DNA of 64,000 nucleotides from CAVVYV01 sp963818205 (GTDB lineage Bacteria > Actinomycetota > Thermoleophilia > Solirubrobacterales > 70-9), in NCBI GenBank assembly GCA_963818205.1, contig CAWFRG010000003.1, positions 57,894 through 121,893 of the forward strand. The letters run 5' to 3'. Under the pieces are notes generated by a model. It saw nothing but the letters and a program-made list of their open reading frames with translations, ran no database searches and had not been told where the DNA came from. Numbering within the stretch: position 1 is the first letter of the stretch; each line of letters begins with the position of its first letter. The position numbers and the translations under genes were made by a program. Below, in pieces: positions 53,277-61,405 of the stretch.

Positions 53277-54083
53277 ATGTTGGACCTTCAATCGCACTCG
53301 ACCGTCTCCGACGGTGAGCTGCCGCCGGCGGAGGTGGTGGCCGCCGCGGCGGAGGCGGGCGTCACGACCCTGGCGCTCACCGACCACGACGCGGTCGACG
53401 GGGTGCCGGAGGCGCAGGAGGAGGCGAGGCGCCAGGGCATCGCCCTGGTGCCGGCCAGCGAGATCTCCTGCATCCACGCCTCGATCGATGACATGCACAT
53501 GCTCGGCTACTGGGTGGACGTTGCGGCGATCGAGCCGGCCTGTGCCCGCGCCCAGCGCGAACGGGTGGTGCGCGCCGAGGAGATCGTCGCGCGCCTCAAC
53601 GCCCAAGGGGTGAAGGTCTCCTTCGAGGACGCGATCGCCGAGGCCGGCGACGCCTCCTCGGTCGGCCGCCCCCACATCGCCAAGGCGGCGGGAGTGAAGC
53701 CGGAGGAGATGGGCGCCTTCTTCGAGGAGTGGCTCGTTCCCGGTGCCAAGGCGTTCGTCTCGAGGCGCTGGCCGACCGCTCCGGAGGCGATCGAGATCAT
53801 CCATGGCGCCGGCGGCGCCGCCGTCCTCGCCCACCCGTTCTGGGACATGGAGGCCCCCTCCGAGGTCGCGGCGCTGATCTCCGACCTCGACCTCGACGGG
53901 GTCGAGTGCTTCTACCCCGCCCACGACCGGGCGCAGACCAAGTTCCTGCTGGAGCTCTCCGGGAAACGGGGACTCGCGCCGACCGGATCCTCGGATTTTC
54001 ACGGTCCCTCCCACAAGATGTTCGATTCCTTCGGCGCCTATCCGACCTATGGCCTCGGGGAGCCCCAACTGCCACCGCGATGA
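53277..54083 (+). CDS. PHP-domain phosphoesterase (RNase AM/TrpH-like)
   Basis: A 268-residue metal-dependent phosphoesterase. Motifs: MLDLQSHSTVSDGELPPAEV (HxH-like with D), TTLALTDHDAVDGVPEAQEE, LVPASEISCIHASIDDMHML, SVGRPHIAKAAG, GGAAVLAHPFWD and APTGSSDFHGPSH. These give the PHP metal ligands. TrpH/YciV relatives are 5'-3' exonucleases on short nucleotides or ribonucleotide caps. A TATCCT box lies 9 nt before the ATG. It is convergent with cysC, 25 bp apart. Confidence 0.88.
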   Translation: MLDLQSHSTVSDGELPPAEVVAAAAEAGVTTLALTDHDAVDGVPEAQEEARRQGIALVPASEISCIHASIDDMHMLGYWVDVAAIEPACARAQRERVVRAEEIVARLNAQGVKVSFEDAIAEAGDASSVGRPHIAKAAGVKPEEMGAFFEEWLVPGAKAFVSRRWPTAPEAIEIIHGAGGAAVLAHPFWDMEAPSEVAALISDLDLDGVECFYPAHDRAQTKFLLELSGKRGLAPTGSSDFHGPSHKMFDSFGAYPTYGLGEPQLPPR

Positions 54084-54108
54084 GCCACCCCGGGGATGCG
54101 ACCCGGCA

Positions 54109-54662
54109 CTAGGCCGGCTGGGCGGCAGGGATCAGCCGGCGCTCCTCGAGCAGGCCGATGATCTTCCCGGCCGACTCCTCGGGGCTCTCGTTCTCGGTCT
54201 CGAGGGTGAGCTCGGGATCGAGCGGCTCCTCGTAGGGGTCGGAGACGCCGGTGAACTCCTTGATCTCGCCCTTCAGGGCTTTCTCGTAGAGGCCCTTGGG
54301 GTCGCGCTCGATGCACGTATCGACCGACGCCTTGACGAACACCTCGATGAAGCGCTCGCCCATCAGCTCGCGCGCCTCGGCGCGGATCTCGCGGTAGGGG
54401 GAGATCGCCGCGGTGATCACCGGCACCCCGTTGCGGGAGAGAAGGTCGGCGACGAAGGCGATCCGCCGGATGTTGGTGTCCCGGTCCTCCTTCGAGAAGC
54501 CGAGGCCCTTGGAGAGGTTCTCGCGGACGACGTCGCCGTCGAGGATCTCGAGCCGCGAGCCGCGAGCCTGCGAGCTCCTCGGCCAACCATCCTCGAGACC
54601 GTCGTCTTGCCGGCGCCCGAGAGCCCGGTGAACCACAGGGTGAATCCCTTGTCGTCAGCCAT
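54109..54662 (-). CDS. cysC: adenylylsulfate kinase (frameshifted)
   Basis: About 182 residues. MADDKGFTLWFTGLSGAGKT contains the P-loop GLSGAGKT. The frame breaks near 54545-54600: the 7-nt unit GCGGCTC is duplicated and one more base is extra. It continues SRLEILDGDVVRENLSKGLG, FSKEDRDTNIRRIAFVADLL, PVITAAISPYREIRAEAREL and FVKASVDTCIERDPKGLYEK. It phosphorylates APS to PAPS. The gene overlaps sat by 8 nt and is last in sir-cysH-sat-cysC. Because the operon's reductase looks like an APS reductase, PAPS may be mainly for sulfotransferases. Confidence 0.92.
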
Positions 54663-55746
54663 TTCCGTCCTTTTTGTAGGAGTCGATCAGGATCTGAGCC
54701 ACCTCGGGGCGGCTGAACTCCTGCGGGGGTATCTCTCCGTTGCCGAGCATCTCGCGGACCTTGGTACCGCTGAGGAAGACGTGGTCGTCGGCGTCGTGCG
54801 GGCAGGTCTTGCCCGACGCCATCCCCTCGCACCTGTTGCACCAGAAGGAGTGCTCGAAGAAGAGGGGCTGGATCCCGAGCTGGTCGAGGTCGACCTCGTC
54901 GAAGATCTTCTGGGCGTCGTAGGTGCCGTAGTAGTCGCCGACGCCGGCGTGGTCGCGGCCGACGATGAAGTGGGTGGCGCCGTAGTTCCGGCGGGCGATC
55001 GCGTGGAGGATCGCCTCGCGGGGGCCGGCGTAGTGCATCTTCGAGGGGAAGACGCCGAGGATCACCCGGTCGTGCGGGTAGTAGTCGTCCATCAGGACCT
55101 CGTAGCAGCGCATCCGCACCTCCGCGGGGATGTCGCCCTCCTTGGTCTTGCCGATCAGCGGATGGATGAAGAGCCCGTCGGTGATCTCGAGCGCCGCCTT
55201 GGTCAGGTACTCATGGGCGCGGTGGATCGGGTTGCGAGTCTGGAAGGCGACCACCCGCTTCCAGCCCCGCTCGGCGAAGGCCTTCCGTGACTCCTCCGGG
55301 GTGAGATAGCGGCGCATGAAGGCGTCCTCGTGGTCGGGGAGGGCGGCGCTTTCGATCGGCCCGGCGACGCAGCGCGCCCCCTCCTCGTAGATCGCGGCGA
55401 CGCCGGGATGCTCCTTGTCGGTGGTCAGATAGACCTGTTCGGCCTCCTGGTCGAGGTCGCGGTCGAAGACCTCCTCCACCTGGAGCGTCCCGAGAGCCTT
55501 GCCCTCGTCGCTGCTCAGCTCGATCGAGTCTCCGGGGCCGCAGTCGAGGTCGGTCGGCAGGGTGATCGGGATCGGCCAGTACTGGTCCGCCCCCTCGCCG
55601 GTCGCCAGCCGCATCTCCTCGCAGACGCGTCGCCAGTCCTCGGAGCCCTGGAAGCCGGTGAGCGGCGCGAAGCCGCCGTTGGCGATCAGCTCGAAATCGG
55701 CTGTCTGGCGCTCGCTGAGCTTTAGCTGCAGGCTGGTCTGGGTCAC
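54655..55746 (-). CDS. sat: sulfate adenylyltransferase, homomeric type
   Basis: A 363-residue ATP sulfurylase. An N-terminal PUA-like region (LKLSERQTADFELIANGGFA, PLTGFQGSEDWRRVCEEMRL) is followed by the catalytic core with VVAFQTRNPIHRAHEYLTKA (QxRNPxHxxHE), THFIVGRDHAGVGDYYGTYD (GRDHAG) and FLSGTKVREMLGNGEIPPQE. CNRCEGMASGKTCPHD carries a Cys4-like zinc site found in bacterial and archaeal Sat. It makes APS from sulfate and ATP. It lies 81 bp after cysH. No cysDN genes are present. Confidence 0.95.
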   Translation of the reverse strand: MTQTSLQLKLSERQTADFELIANGGFAPLTGFQGSEDWRRVCEEMRLATGEGADQYWPIPITLPTDLDCGPGDSIELSSDEGKALGTLQVEEVFDRDLDQEAEQVYLTTDKEHPGVAAIYEEGARCVAGPIESAALPDHEDAFMRRYLTPEESRKAFAERGWKRVVAFQTRNPIHRAHEYLTKAALEITDGLFIHPLIGKTKEGDIPAEVRMRCYEVLMDDYYPHDRVILGVFPSKMHYAGPREAILHAIARRNYGATHFIVGRDHAGVGDYYGTYDAQKIFDEVDLDQLGIQPLFFEHSFWCNRCEGMASGKTCPHDADDHVFLSGTKVREMLGNGEIPPQEFSRPEVAQILIDSYKKDGNG

Positions 55747-55827
55747 CGAGGGCGGAAGAGGGTGGGGGAGATCGGAAAGAGGACTGAAACGGTCAGGAAG
55801 AGCGGGACAGGGTAGCGAAGCCCGGGG

Positions 55828-56622
55828 TCAGCCGTGGAGGCCGCACTCGGTCTTCTCGGAGCCCGCCCAGCGGCCCGCCCGGGCGTCCTCGCCCGCGGCC
55901 GGCCTCCGGGTGCAGTGGGTGCATCCGATCGAGGGATAGCCCTGATCGTGAAGGGGGTTGTAGGGGATGTCGTGCTCGCGGACGTAGTCCCAGACCTGCT
56001 CCTCCGACCAATCGGCGAGCGGGTTCAGCTTCCAGAGCCCGAAGCGCTTGTCCCAGGCGAACTTCTGCGCCTTCGCGCGCGTCTGGGAGTCCGCGCGGCG
56101 GATGCCCGAGACCCAGCAATCGACCGCGGCGAGCGCCGAGCGCATCGGCTCGACCTTGCGGATCCCGCAGCAGGCGTCGGGATCGCGGTTCCAGAGCGCG
56201 TCGCCGTGGAGCCCCGCCTGTTGCTCCAGGGTGATCGAGCTGTAGCGGTGGAAGCGGATCCCATAGCGCTCCTGGAGCGCGTCGCGGGTGGCGTAGGTCT
56301 CCGGGAAGAGCACGTCGGTATCGAGGTAGAAGAAGCGCGCCTCAGGATTGATCTCGGTCGCCAGGTGGACGGTGACCGAGCTCGTCTTCTGAAAGGAGCA
56401 GGCGATGTAGAGCCCGGGATGGAAGGTGTCGAGAGCCCAGCGCAGCGCCTCGCTGGCGGTTGCCTCCTCGAGCTCGGCCGAGATCGTCTCCGGGTCGAAG
56501 CCAAGGGTCCCCAGATCAGGCTGGGGCGGGGCGGTGGCCGGCCCGGCGCCGTTCTCGTGGAGAACTCCCCGCCGGCCGTTGCCGTTGACGGTCGAATCAG
56601 GTTTGGTCGTGGTCGGCTCCAT
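55828..56622 (-). CDS. cysH: adenylylsulfate (APS) reductase, 4Fe-4S type
   Basis: A 264-residue protein starting MEPTTTKPDSTVNGNGRRGV (low-complexity leader), then ALRWALDTFHPGLYIACSFQ, KTSSVTVHLATEINPEARFF and YLDTDVLFPETYATRDALQE. Cluster ligands appear as DPDACCGIRKVEP and PSIGCTHCTRRP (CC...CxxC), and the catalytic cysteine is in the C-terminal TECGLHG. The Cys pairs mark a thioredoxin-dependent APS reductase with a 4Fe-4S cluster rather than a PAPS reductase. The ATG at 56622 overlaps the sir stop (ATGA). Confidence 0.95.
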   Translation of the reverse strand: MEPTTTKPDSTVNGNGRRGVLHENGAGPATAPPQPDLGTLGFDPETISAELEEATASEALRWALDTFHPGLYIACSFQKTSSVTVHLATEINPEARFFYLDTDVLFPETYATRDALQERYGIRFHRYSSITLEQQAGLHGDALWNRDPDACCGIRKVEPMRSALAAVDCWVSGIRRADSQTRAKAQKFAWDKRFGLWKLNPLADWSEEQVWDYVREHDIPYNPLHDQGYPSIGCTHCTRRPAAGEDARAGRWAGSEKTECGLHG

Positions 56623-58545
56623 CAGACCGCGCACTCTCCCTCGCCGCGCTCGACCTTGTAGGCCTCGGTGCGGTGCCAGTCGATGAAGTGGGTGAGGTTG
56701 TCCGCGTTGAACTCGATCGGCAGAGCGAGGTCCTTGACCAGCTCCTGGAACGACTCGCTGCCGACCCGCTCGGCGAAGGCGCTGAACTCCTCGCCCTCGT
56801 TGCGGTTCTCCTGGTAGTGGCCGATCCAGCGCTCGACCGCCTCCGGGACCCGCTTCGCCGGCAGGCGGGCCTTGAGGCGGTCCCCGTAGACCACCTCGCC
56901 GCCCTCATAGCGGCCGCCGATGTGGGCGATGTAGGCCGGGACCGTGTGGTCGCCGACCTTCAGCGAGGCCCCGTAGAAGCCAATGTGGGCGATGTGATGC
57001 TGGCTGCAGCCATTCGGGCAGCCGGACATCTTGATGTGGATCCGCCTCGTCAGCGGATCGTCGATTCCCATTTGCTCGAGCCGCTCCCGGACCGCCTCGT
57101 TCAGCCCCATCGAGCTGGTGATCCCGAGCTTGCAGGAGTCGGTGCCGGGGCAGCTGACCACGTCGCCGATCTCGTCCGCCCCGGCCTCTCCCAGACCGAG
57201 CTCGCCGAGCCGCTGCCAGACGTCGTAGACCGACTCGTCGCGAACCCAGCGCAGGACCAGGTTCTGCTGCACGGTCGTCCGTGCGTAGCCGCCGGTGAAG
57301 TCGCGCATGATCGCCGCCAGCCCGCGAAACTGCTCGGGGCTGAGGTCACCGCGATACACGTTCACCTGCACGGTCGAGAAGCCCTGCTGGCGCTGGGGCC
57401 TCACGTTGGCCTCGCGGAAGCGGTCGAAGTCGCTGCGGTCGCCGTTCGGGCTGCCGTAGCTCTCGGGGACACTGGGCGCGTCGGATTCCTCGTCGTGGAT
57501 GTAGAGGAGGTGGTCGACCGAGAAGTCGCGCTGATTGACCCAGTCGCCCTCGAGCTCCTCCTCGACCATCTCCCGGAACGCGTCCATCCCGATCTTGTCG
57601 ACCAGCACCTTGATCCGGGCGCGCATCCGGTTCTCCCGCAGCCAGTCCTGACGGTCGAAGATCCGCAGCGCCGCCTCCGTGACCTTCAGGTAGTCGCCGT
57701 TGTCGAGCTCGACGAAGTCGTAGAGAACCGGCGAGATCCGGGGCATGATCGAGGTGCCGCCGCCGATCCGGACCGTGACCCCGCGAACCTGCTTGCCGTC
57801 CACCTCCTTCACCTTCGGGATGAAGCCGACGTCGTGGATCCCGGTGATCGCGCGGTCGTCGTCGCTGGCGCTGAAGGCGGTCTTCACCTTTCGCGGCATC
57901 AGCTGGGTGGTCGGGTGGCGGACGAAATAGCGGGAGTAGGCCGCCGCGTAGGGGGTGATGTCGAAGGGCTCGTCATCTGAGACCCCGGCCCAGGGGTCGC
58001 CGGTGACGTTCCGGATCGTGTTCCCGCAGCCCTCGCGCGACGAGAGGCCGGCCTCGCTGATCTGGCGGATGAATTCGGCTGCGTCGGGCAGCGGGATGTG
58101 ATGGATCTGGATGTTCTGGCGGGTGGTGATGTGTCCCTTGTTGAGCGGGGCGAACTGCTCGATCGCGTCCGCGAAGGCCTCCATCTGCTCGGGGCTGACG
58201 CCGCCGAAGGGCAACTTCACCCGGATCATCTGCACGTCAGGCTGCCGCTGGCCGTAGACCCCCTGCTTCAGCCGGAAGCCGATGAATTGCTCCTCGGTCT
58301 GCTCGTCGCGGAGGAAGCGGGCCGCCTCGGTGTCGAAGTCGTCGAACTCCCGCTCGAGGATCGGGATCACGTGCCCGGGGACGTTGTCGTAGACCTCGGG
58401 GTTCTCGAGCGAGCCGCGCTTGCCCTTGCCGTGCTGCTTCTTCCCCAGGTCCTGTTTGAGCTCAGGCTTCTTCGGCGCCCCGTTCTCTTCGGGCCGCGGC
58501 CTTGCCCTTCTTGGAGTCCTTTTCTGGTGCGGAGACAGGCTCCAT
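56622..58545 (-). CDS. sir: ferredoxin-dependent sulfite (nitrite/sulfite) reductase (frameshift near N-terminus)
   Basis: About 640 residues. The N-terminal leader MEPVSAPEKDSKKGKAAA shifts frame near 58495 (one extra C) and continues EENGAPKKPELKQDLGKKQH and ENPEVYDNVPGHVIPILERE. Two ferredoxin-like repeats follow (GFRLKQGVYGQRQPDVQMIR, LNKGHITTRQNIQIHHIPLP; GGYARTTVQQNLVLRWVRDE). Siroheme/4Fe-4S ligands are CPGTDSCKLGI and MSGCPNGCSQHH. It reduces sulfite to sulfide by six electrons; FdxA at 9.5 kb is a plausible donor. Adjacent cysH and sat support sulfite over nitrite. Translation from the GTG at 58370 would skip the shift but lose 58 residues. Confidence 0.92.
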
Positions 58546-58602
58546 GAGCCAGAGCTTCCCTTTCGACGTGGCCTCGACCCTTACCCGGGTCCACCAAGGT
58601 AG

Positions 58603-58620
58603 CAAACCTGATCGAGTTTG
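58603..58620. promoter_or_regulatory. inverted repeat upstream of the sulfate assimilation operon
   Basis: CAAAC-N8-GTTTG lies 58-75 bp upstream of the sir ATG. It is a candidate operator for a sulfur regulator; the match to a named motif is not clear. Confidence 0.3.
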
Positions 58621-58662
58621 AGGTATTTATCGGCGCCGCGAACGCATGACTGTAGCGGCCCC

Positions 58663-58683
58663 GGCGAGGCGGCTTGCCTCGCC
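58663..58683. terminator. hairpin after the secreted-protein gene
   Basis: GGCGAGGC-GGCTT-GCCTCGCC, an 8-bp perfect stem with a 5-nt loop, 18 bp beyond the stop of the 58701 gene and before the sir promoter. No T-run. Confidence 0.45.
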
Positions 58684-58700
58684 GATCCGCCGCTAGCCGG

Positions 58701-59583
58701 CTACTTCCGCTTCAGCTTCTTCCTCAGCTTCAGGCTGGTCGACTGGGTGCTCGCGGCGCCGCCGGTCGGGGTGAAGGTGAACGTGACCGTGACTCCCACC
58801 TTGCCCTTCTTATTCAGCTTCTTCAGCTTCTTGCCTGTCGCTCTGATCAGGAACTTGACCGGGCCGGGCGCGGTCACCGTCTTCACCGCCGCGCTCTCGG
58901 CGATGTTGATCCCGGTCCCCGAGAAGTCGAGCTGGCCGGGGTTGGGCACGCTGATCGTCAGCGTGGCGGTGCCCTTCCTCTTGTTAAGGACCGGCTGGGC
59001 GCTGAGGCCGAGCGTGCTGATGGGCTCGACCGTGGCCTGGACCAGGGTCTCGATGCGTTCGCGGCTTGACCCGGCGGGGGCTGGCCCGTCGCAAGGGGCG
59101 GGATCCAGTAGATCTGCGGTCCCGCCGCGTTATCGTGCCAAGACCAGACGCATCGTTGAGATGCGTCGAGACCAATCGCATCCCCGGTCTGGATCGGCAA
59201 GCGAGGTGGCGAATGGACCCGACGATTCCACCGACCGGAGTCGTGCCGATCGCGCTGGTCCCCGCGCCCGTAAAGGTGAGCGCCGTTCCCGGGCGCAGAA
59301 CTCGCAGACTGACGGGTTGCCGGTGCTGCCGGACTTGACGCTGCCAGCTGGTGACTGTCCCGTTGACCGGCGATACTCAGACCGCCGGGGCCGACGTCGC
59401 GCGGTCAAGGCTAGGTTCGCCGTCGTACAGTCGGGACGCCGCAGTTCTAGTTGACGTGCGCGCCACGGTGATCGCCAGATTGCTGCCGATTGTCACGGCG
59501 CCTTGCGCGGCTCCGGCGGTGGCGATCAGGACGACCGCAGTCACGCCCACCAGAAGAGTTCCCCGGCTCCTCATCAAGCGCAT
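58701..59583 (-). CDS. secreted protein of a family I associate with Solirubrobacterales (frameshifted)
   Basis: About 290 residues across several shifts. MRLMRSRGTLLVGVTAVVLI with ATAGAAQGA is a signal peptide, followed by VTIGSNLAIT. Later frames give SPVNGTVTSWQ, then ALTFTGAGTSAIGTTPV, LPIQTGDAIGLDASQRCVW, PQIYWIPPLATGQPPPG, VPNPGQLDFSGTGINIAESA, VKTVTAPGPVKFLIRATGKK and LKKLNKKGKVGVTVTFTFTP, ending in a Lys/Arg-rich tail (STSLKLRKKLKRK). The beta-sandwich pattern with FTGAGTSA and AGDAIGLD segments recurs in exported proteins I associate with Solirubrobacterales; function unknown. The basic end might bind wall polymers. An ATG at 59574 is an alternative start. Confidence 0.65.
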
Positions 59584-59675
59584 CGTAATACGCGAACGGC
59601 CCGCTTGGGAGCGGGCCGCTCGTAGGTGAAATGGGGCGATGCCCCATGCACAGCTCAGGCCTTGAAGTCTAGAGC

Positions 59676-59769
59676 GCGGAGGGCGCTGGACTCGAACCAG
59701 AACCAGCCCTCCCGGGCCGATCGCAACAACCCTGAACTGTGCATCCCACCGCGGGATTTCACCCTCCGC
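59676..59769 (-). tRNA. tRNA-like gene with 8-bp acceptor stem and long variable arm (selC-like or allo-tRNA)
   Basis: The 94-nt minus-strand sequence folds as follows. Acceptor GCGGAGGG/CCCTCCGC is 8 bp with G73, and it extends two more pairs (GC/GC) outside. The D-arm is ATCCC-GCGGT-GGGAT. The anticodon arm is ACAG-TTCAGGG-TTGT, with GC/GC beyond one bulged T. The variable stem is CGGCCC/GGGCTG, and the T-arm CTGG-TTCGAGT-CCAG has 4 bp. A 7-nt loop gives anticodon CAG (Leu) with G37; UCA (Sec) is one base off-centre. The 8/4 acceptor/T plan is seen in tRNA-Sec relatives and allo-tRNAs, not ordinary tRNAs. CCA is not encoded. It could be a degenerate copy. Confidence 0.45.
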
Positions 59770-59831
59770 GCAGGTCTCATTGAACGGCGCTGACTCGCAC
59801 GGATGGCGCGATGGTTGTGTCGAAATCGCGT

Positions 59832-60791
59832 ATGAATGGCGAGATGACTGAGATACCGGTGATCTCGGGTGAGGCGGTGTTCGCGGCCGTCGATCCGGCG
59901 ACGGCGGTCGAGCGGACCCGGGTCGCCTTCGAGCGCCACGCCCGGGGCGAGTGGACGATGCCGGCGAAGGTCTACCTCGACAGCCCGCCGCACGGCGACT
60001 TCCGGGCGATGCCGGCGCTGGGCGACGGACTGGCGCTGCTCAAGTGGGTGACCTCCTTCCCAGGCAAATCGGCCCGCGGCCTCCCGGTCGTGCGCGGCGA
60101 GGTACTGCTCTCCGACGCGACCACCGGCGAGGAGCTGGCGGTGATCGAGTGCTCTTCGGTGACCTCGCTGCGCACGGGCGCCGCCGCGGCGGTCTCGGCT
60201 CAGGCGCTGGCGCGGGACGGCGCCCAGTCGGTCGGGATCATCGGCTCCGGCGTCAACGGCGCCTGGTCCGCCCGCTGCCTCGCCGCGGTCGGCTACGGCC
60301 CCGGCGTCTGCGCCGACCTCCGCCCCGAGGCGGCCGAGGCGCTCGCCGGCGAGCTTGGCTGGCGGGTCGGCTCCAGCGAGGAGGCCGCTCGCCAGGACGT
60401 GGTCGTGACAGTCACCCCGGGCGACCAGCCGGTGATCACCGCGGGAGTGCTGACGCCGGGCCAGCACATCGCCGTCCTCGGCGCCGACGCCCACGGCAAG
60501 GCCGAGGTCGAGCTCGAGGCGCTCGAGCGCTGCCGGCTCTTCTGCGACGAGTGGGAGCAGGCGAGCGCCGGCGGGGAGCTCGCCAATGGGGTGGAGGCGG
60601 GGCTGGTCGGCCGGGACGCGGTGACTCAGCTGGGCGACGTGCTCACCGGGAAGGCCGAGGGACGCAGCTCTGACGCGGAGATCACCCTCTTCGACTCGAC
60701 CGGCTTGGCGATCCAGGACCTGGGGATCGTCCAGGCGGTCTTCGAGGCGTGGCGCGAGGGCCGGATCGAGGCCCCCCTGGTTCAGCTCTAG
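59832..60791 (+). CDS. ornithine cyclodeaminase/mu-crystallin family protein
   Basis: About 319 residues. It begins MNGEMTEIPVISGEAVFAAV, with AFERHARGEWTMPAKVYLDS, HGDFRAMPAL, LLKWVTSFPGKSARGLPVVR and TSLRTGAAAAVSAQALARDG. The NAD site is SVGIIGSGVNGAWSARCLAA, followed by ITAGVLTPGQHIAVLGADAH, the usual GAD segment. The family includes ornithine cyclodeaminase, alanine dehydrogenase and ketimine reductase; the Lys and Asp catalytic residues (LKWV, LGAD) are present. Starts at 59811, 59832 and 59844 are all possible. A strong terminator follows. Confidence 0.87.
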   Translation: MNGEMTEIPVISGEAVFAAVDPATAVERTRVAFERHARGEWTMPAKVYLDSPPHGDFRAMPALGDGLALLKWVTSFPGKSARGLPVVRGEVLLSDATTGEELAVIECSSVTSLRTGAAAAVSAQALARDGAQSVGIIGSGVNGAWSARCLAAVGYGPGVCADLRPEAAEALAGELGWRVGSSEEAARQDVVVTVTPGDQPVITAGVLTPGQHIAVLGADAHGKAEVELEALERCRLFCDEWEQASAGGELANGVEAGLVGRDAVTQLGDVLTGKAEGRSSDAEITLFDSTGLAIQDLGIVQAVFEAWREGRIEAPLVQL

Positions 60792-60796
60792 GGGTT

Positions 60797-60841
60797 GGAG
60801 AGGCGGCGGGCGTCAGCCGGAGCGCCCGCCGCCACCTCTCC
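60797..60841. terminator. bidirectional terminator between the cyclodeaminase and dodecin genes
   Basis: GGAGAGG-CGGCGGGCG pairs with CGCCCGCCG-(CCA)-CCTCTCC around a 10-nt loop: 16 pairs with a 3-nt bulge, between two convergent genes. Confidence 0.75.
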
Positions 60842-60849
60842 TCCCAAGC

Positions 60850-61059
60850 TCAGTCGACGTCCGAGCCTTCGACCAGGAAGGCGACGCGGACGTGGGCCCG
60901 CCACTCATCGAGGTTGTCGCCGCGGAGACCCGTGCTGACGACGTCGATCGCCCGGATGTTGCGGAGAGAGCTCTGCGCCTGCTTCAGCGCCTGCTGGGCC
61001 GCGTCATCGGACGACTTCTTGGAGCTTCCGACGAGCTCGATGATCTTCACTACCGCCAC
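60850..61059 (-). CDS. dodecin family flavin-binding protein
   Basis: A 69-residue protein, the exact dodecin size: MAVVKIIELVGSSKKSSDDA, AQQALKQAQSSLRNIRAIDV and VSTGLRGDNLDEWRAHVRVA, ending FLVEGSDVD. The pattern V-K-I-x-E-L-x-G-S-S-x-x-S-x-x-D-A and the central W of DNLDEWRAHV are diagnostic. Dodecins form dodecamers that store or buffer flavins or CoA. A ribosome-binding site (GAGGAGGA) precedes the GTG. Confidence 0.93.
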   Translation of the reverse strand: MAVVKIIELVGSSKKSSDDAAQQALKQAQSSLRNIRAIDVVSTGLRGDNLDEWRAHVRVAFLVEGSDVD

Positions 61060-61141
61060 GTGTCCTCCTCTGTTCGGGTCGAACGAAGGGCTGCGCCCTG
61101 TGTTCTATTCGAACCGGGCCCGAAGGGCAAGTGAAACCCTG

Positions 61142-61379
61142 CTAGCGCGACGGGAAGCCCCAGCGATCGGGGCTGTCGAGGCGCGCTCCGACTCCCTCGC
61201 GCAGCGCCGCCTGCTGCCAGCGGCTGCCGGGATGGGACGCCTGCGGGCTTGGGGCCGTCTCCACCAGGAAACGCTCCAGCGCCGCCGCGATCGCGGCGGC
61301 CTCCTCGGGCGAGGCGTTGGCGGCCTCGATCTCGATCTGCGGCCGCGGTGGGCTGTGTTTGCCGTTGCGCCGGCATCAT
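61142..61379 (-). CDS. acyl-CoA carboxylase epsilon subunit (frameshifted)
   Basis: About 78 residues. The recognisable sequence is PPRPQIEIEAANASPEEAAA, IAAALERFLVETAPSPQASH and SRWQQAALREGVGARLDS, then PDRWGFPSR, ending at the TAG at 61142. An ATG at 61379 (MMPAQ) is joined to it by a one-base shift near 61360. The SPEE-AAxxAALE helix and the C-terminal W-x-x-A-x-x-E/REG segment are typical of AccE/PccE subunits, which stabilise actinobacterial carboxylases. It lies 27 bp after the carboxyltransferase gene on the same strand, the usual arrangement. Confidence 0.75.
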
Positions 61380-61405
61380 TCAGTTAGCGCCGGTGCCGCA
61401 TCCTC

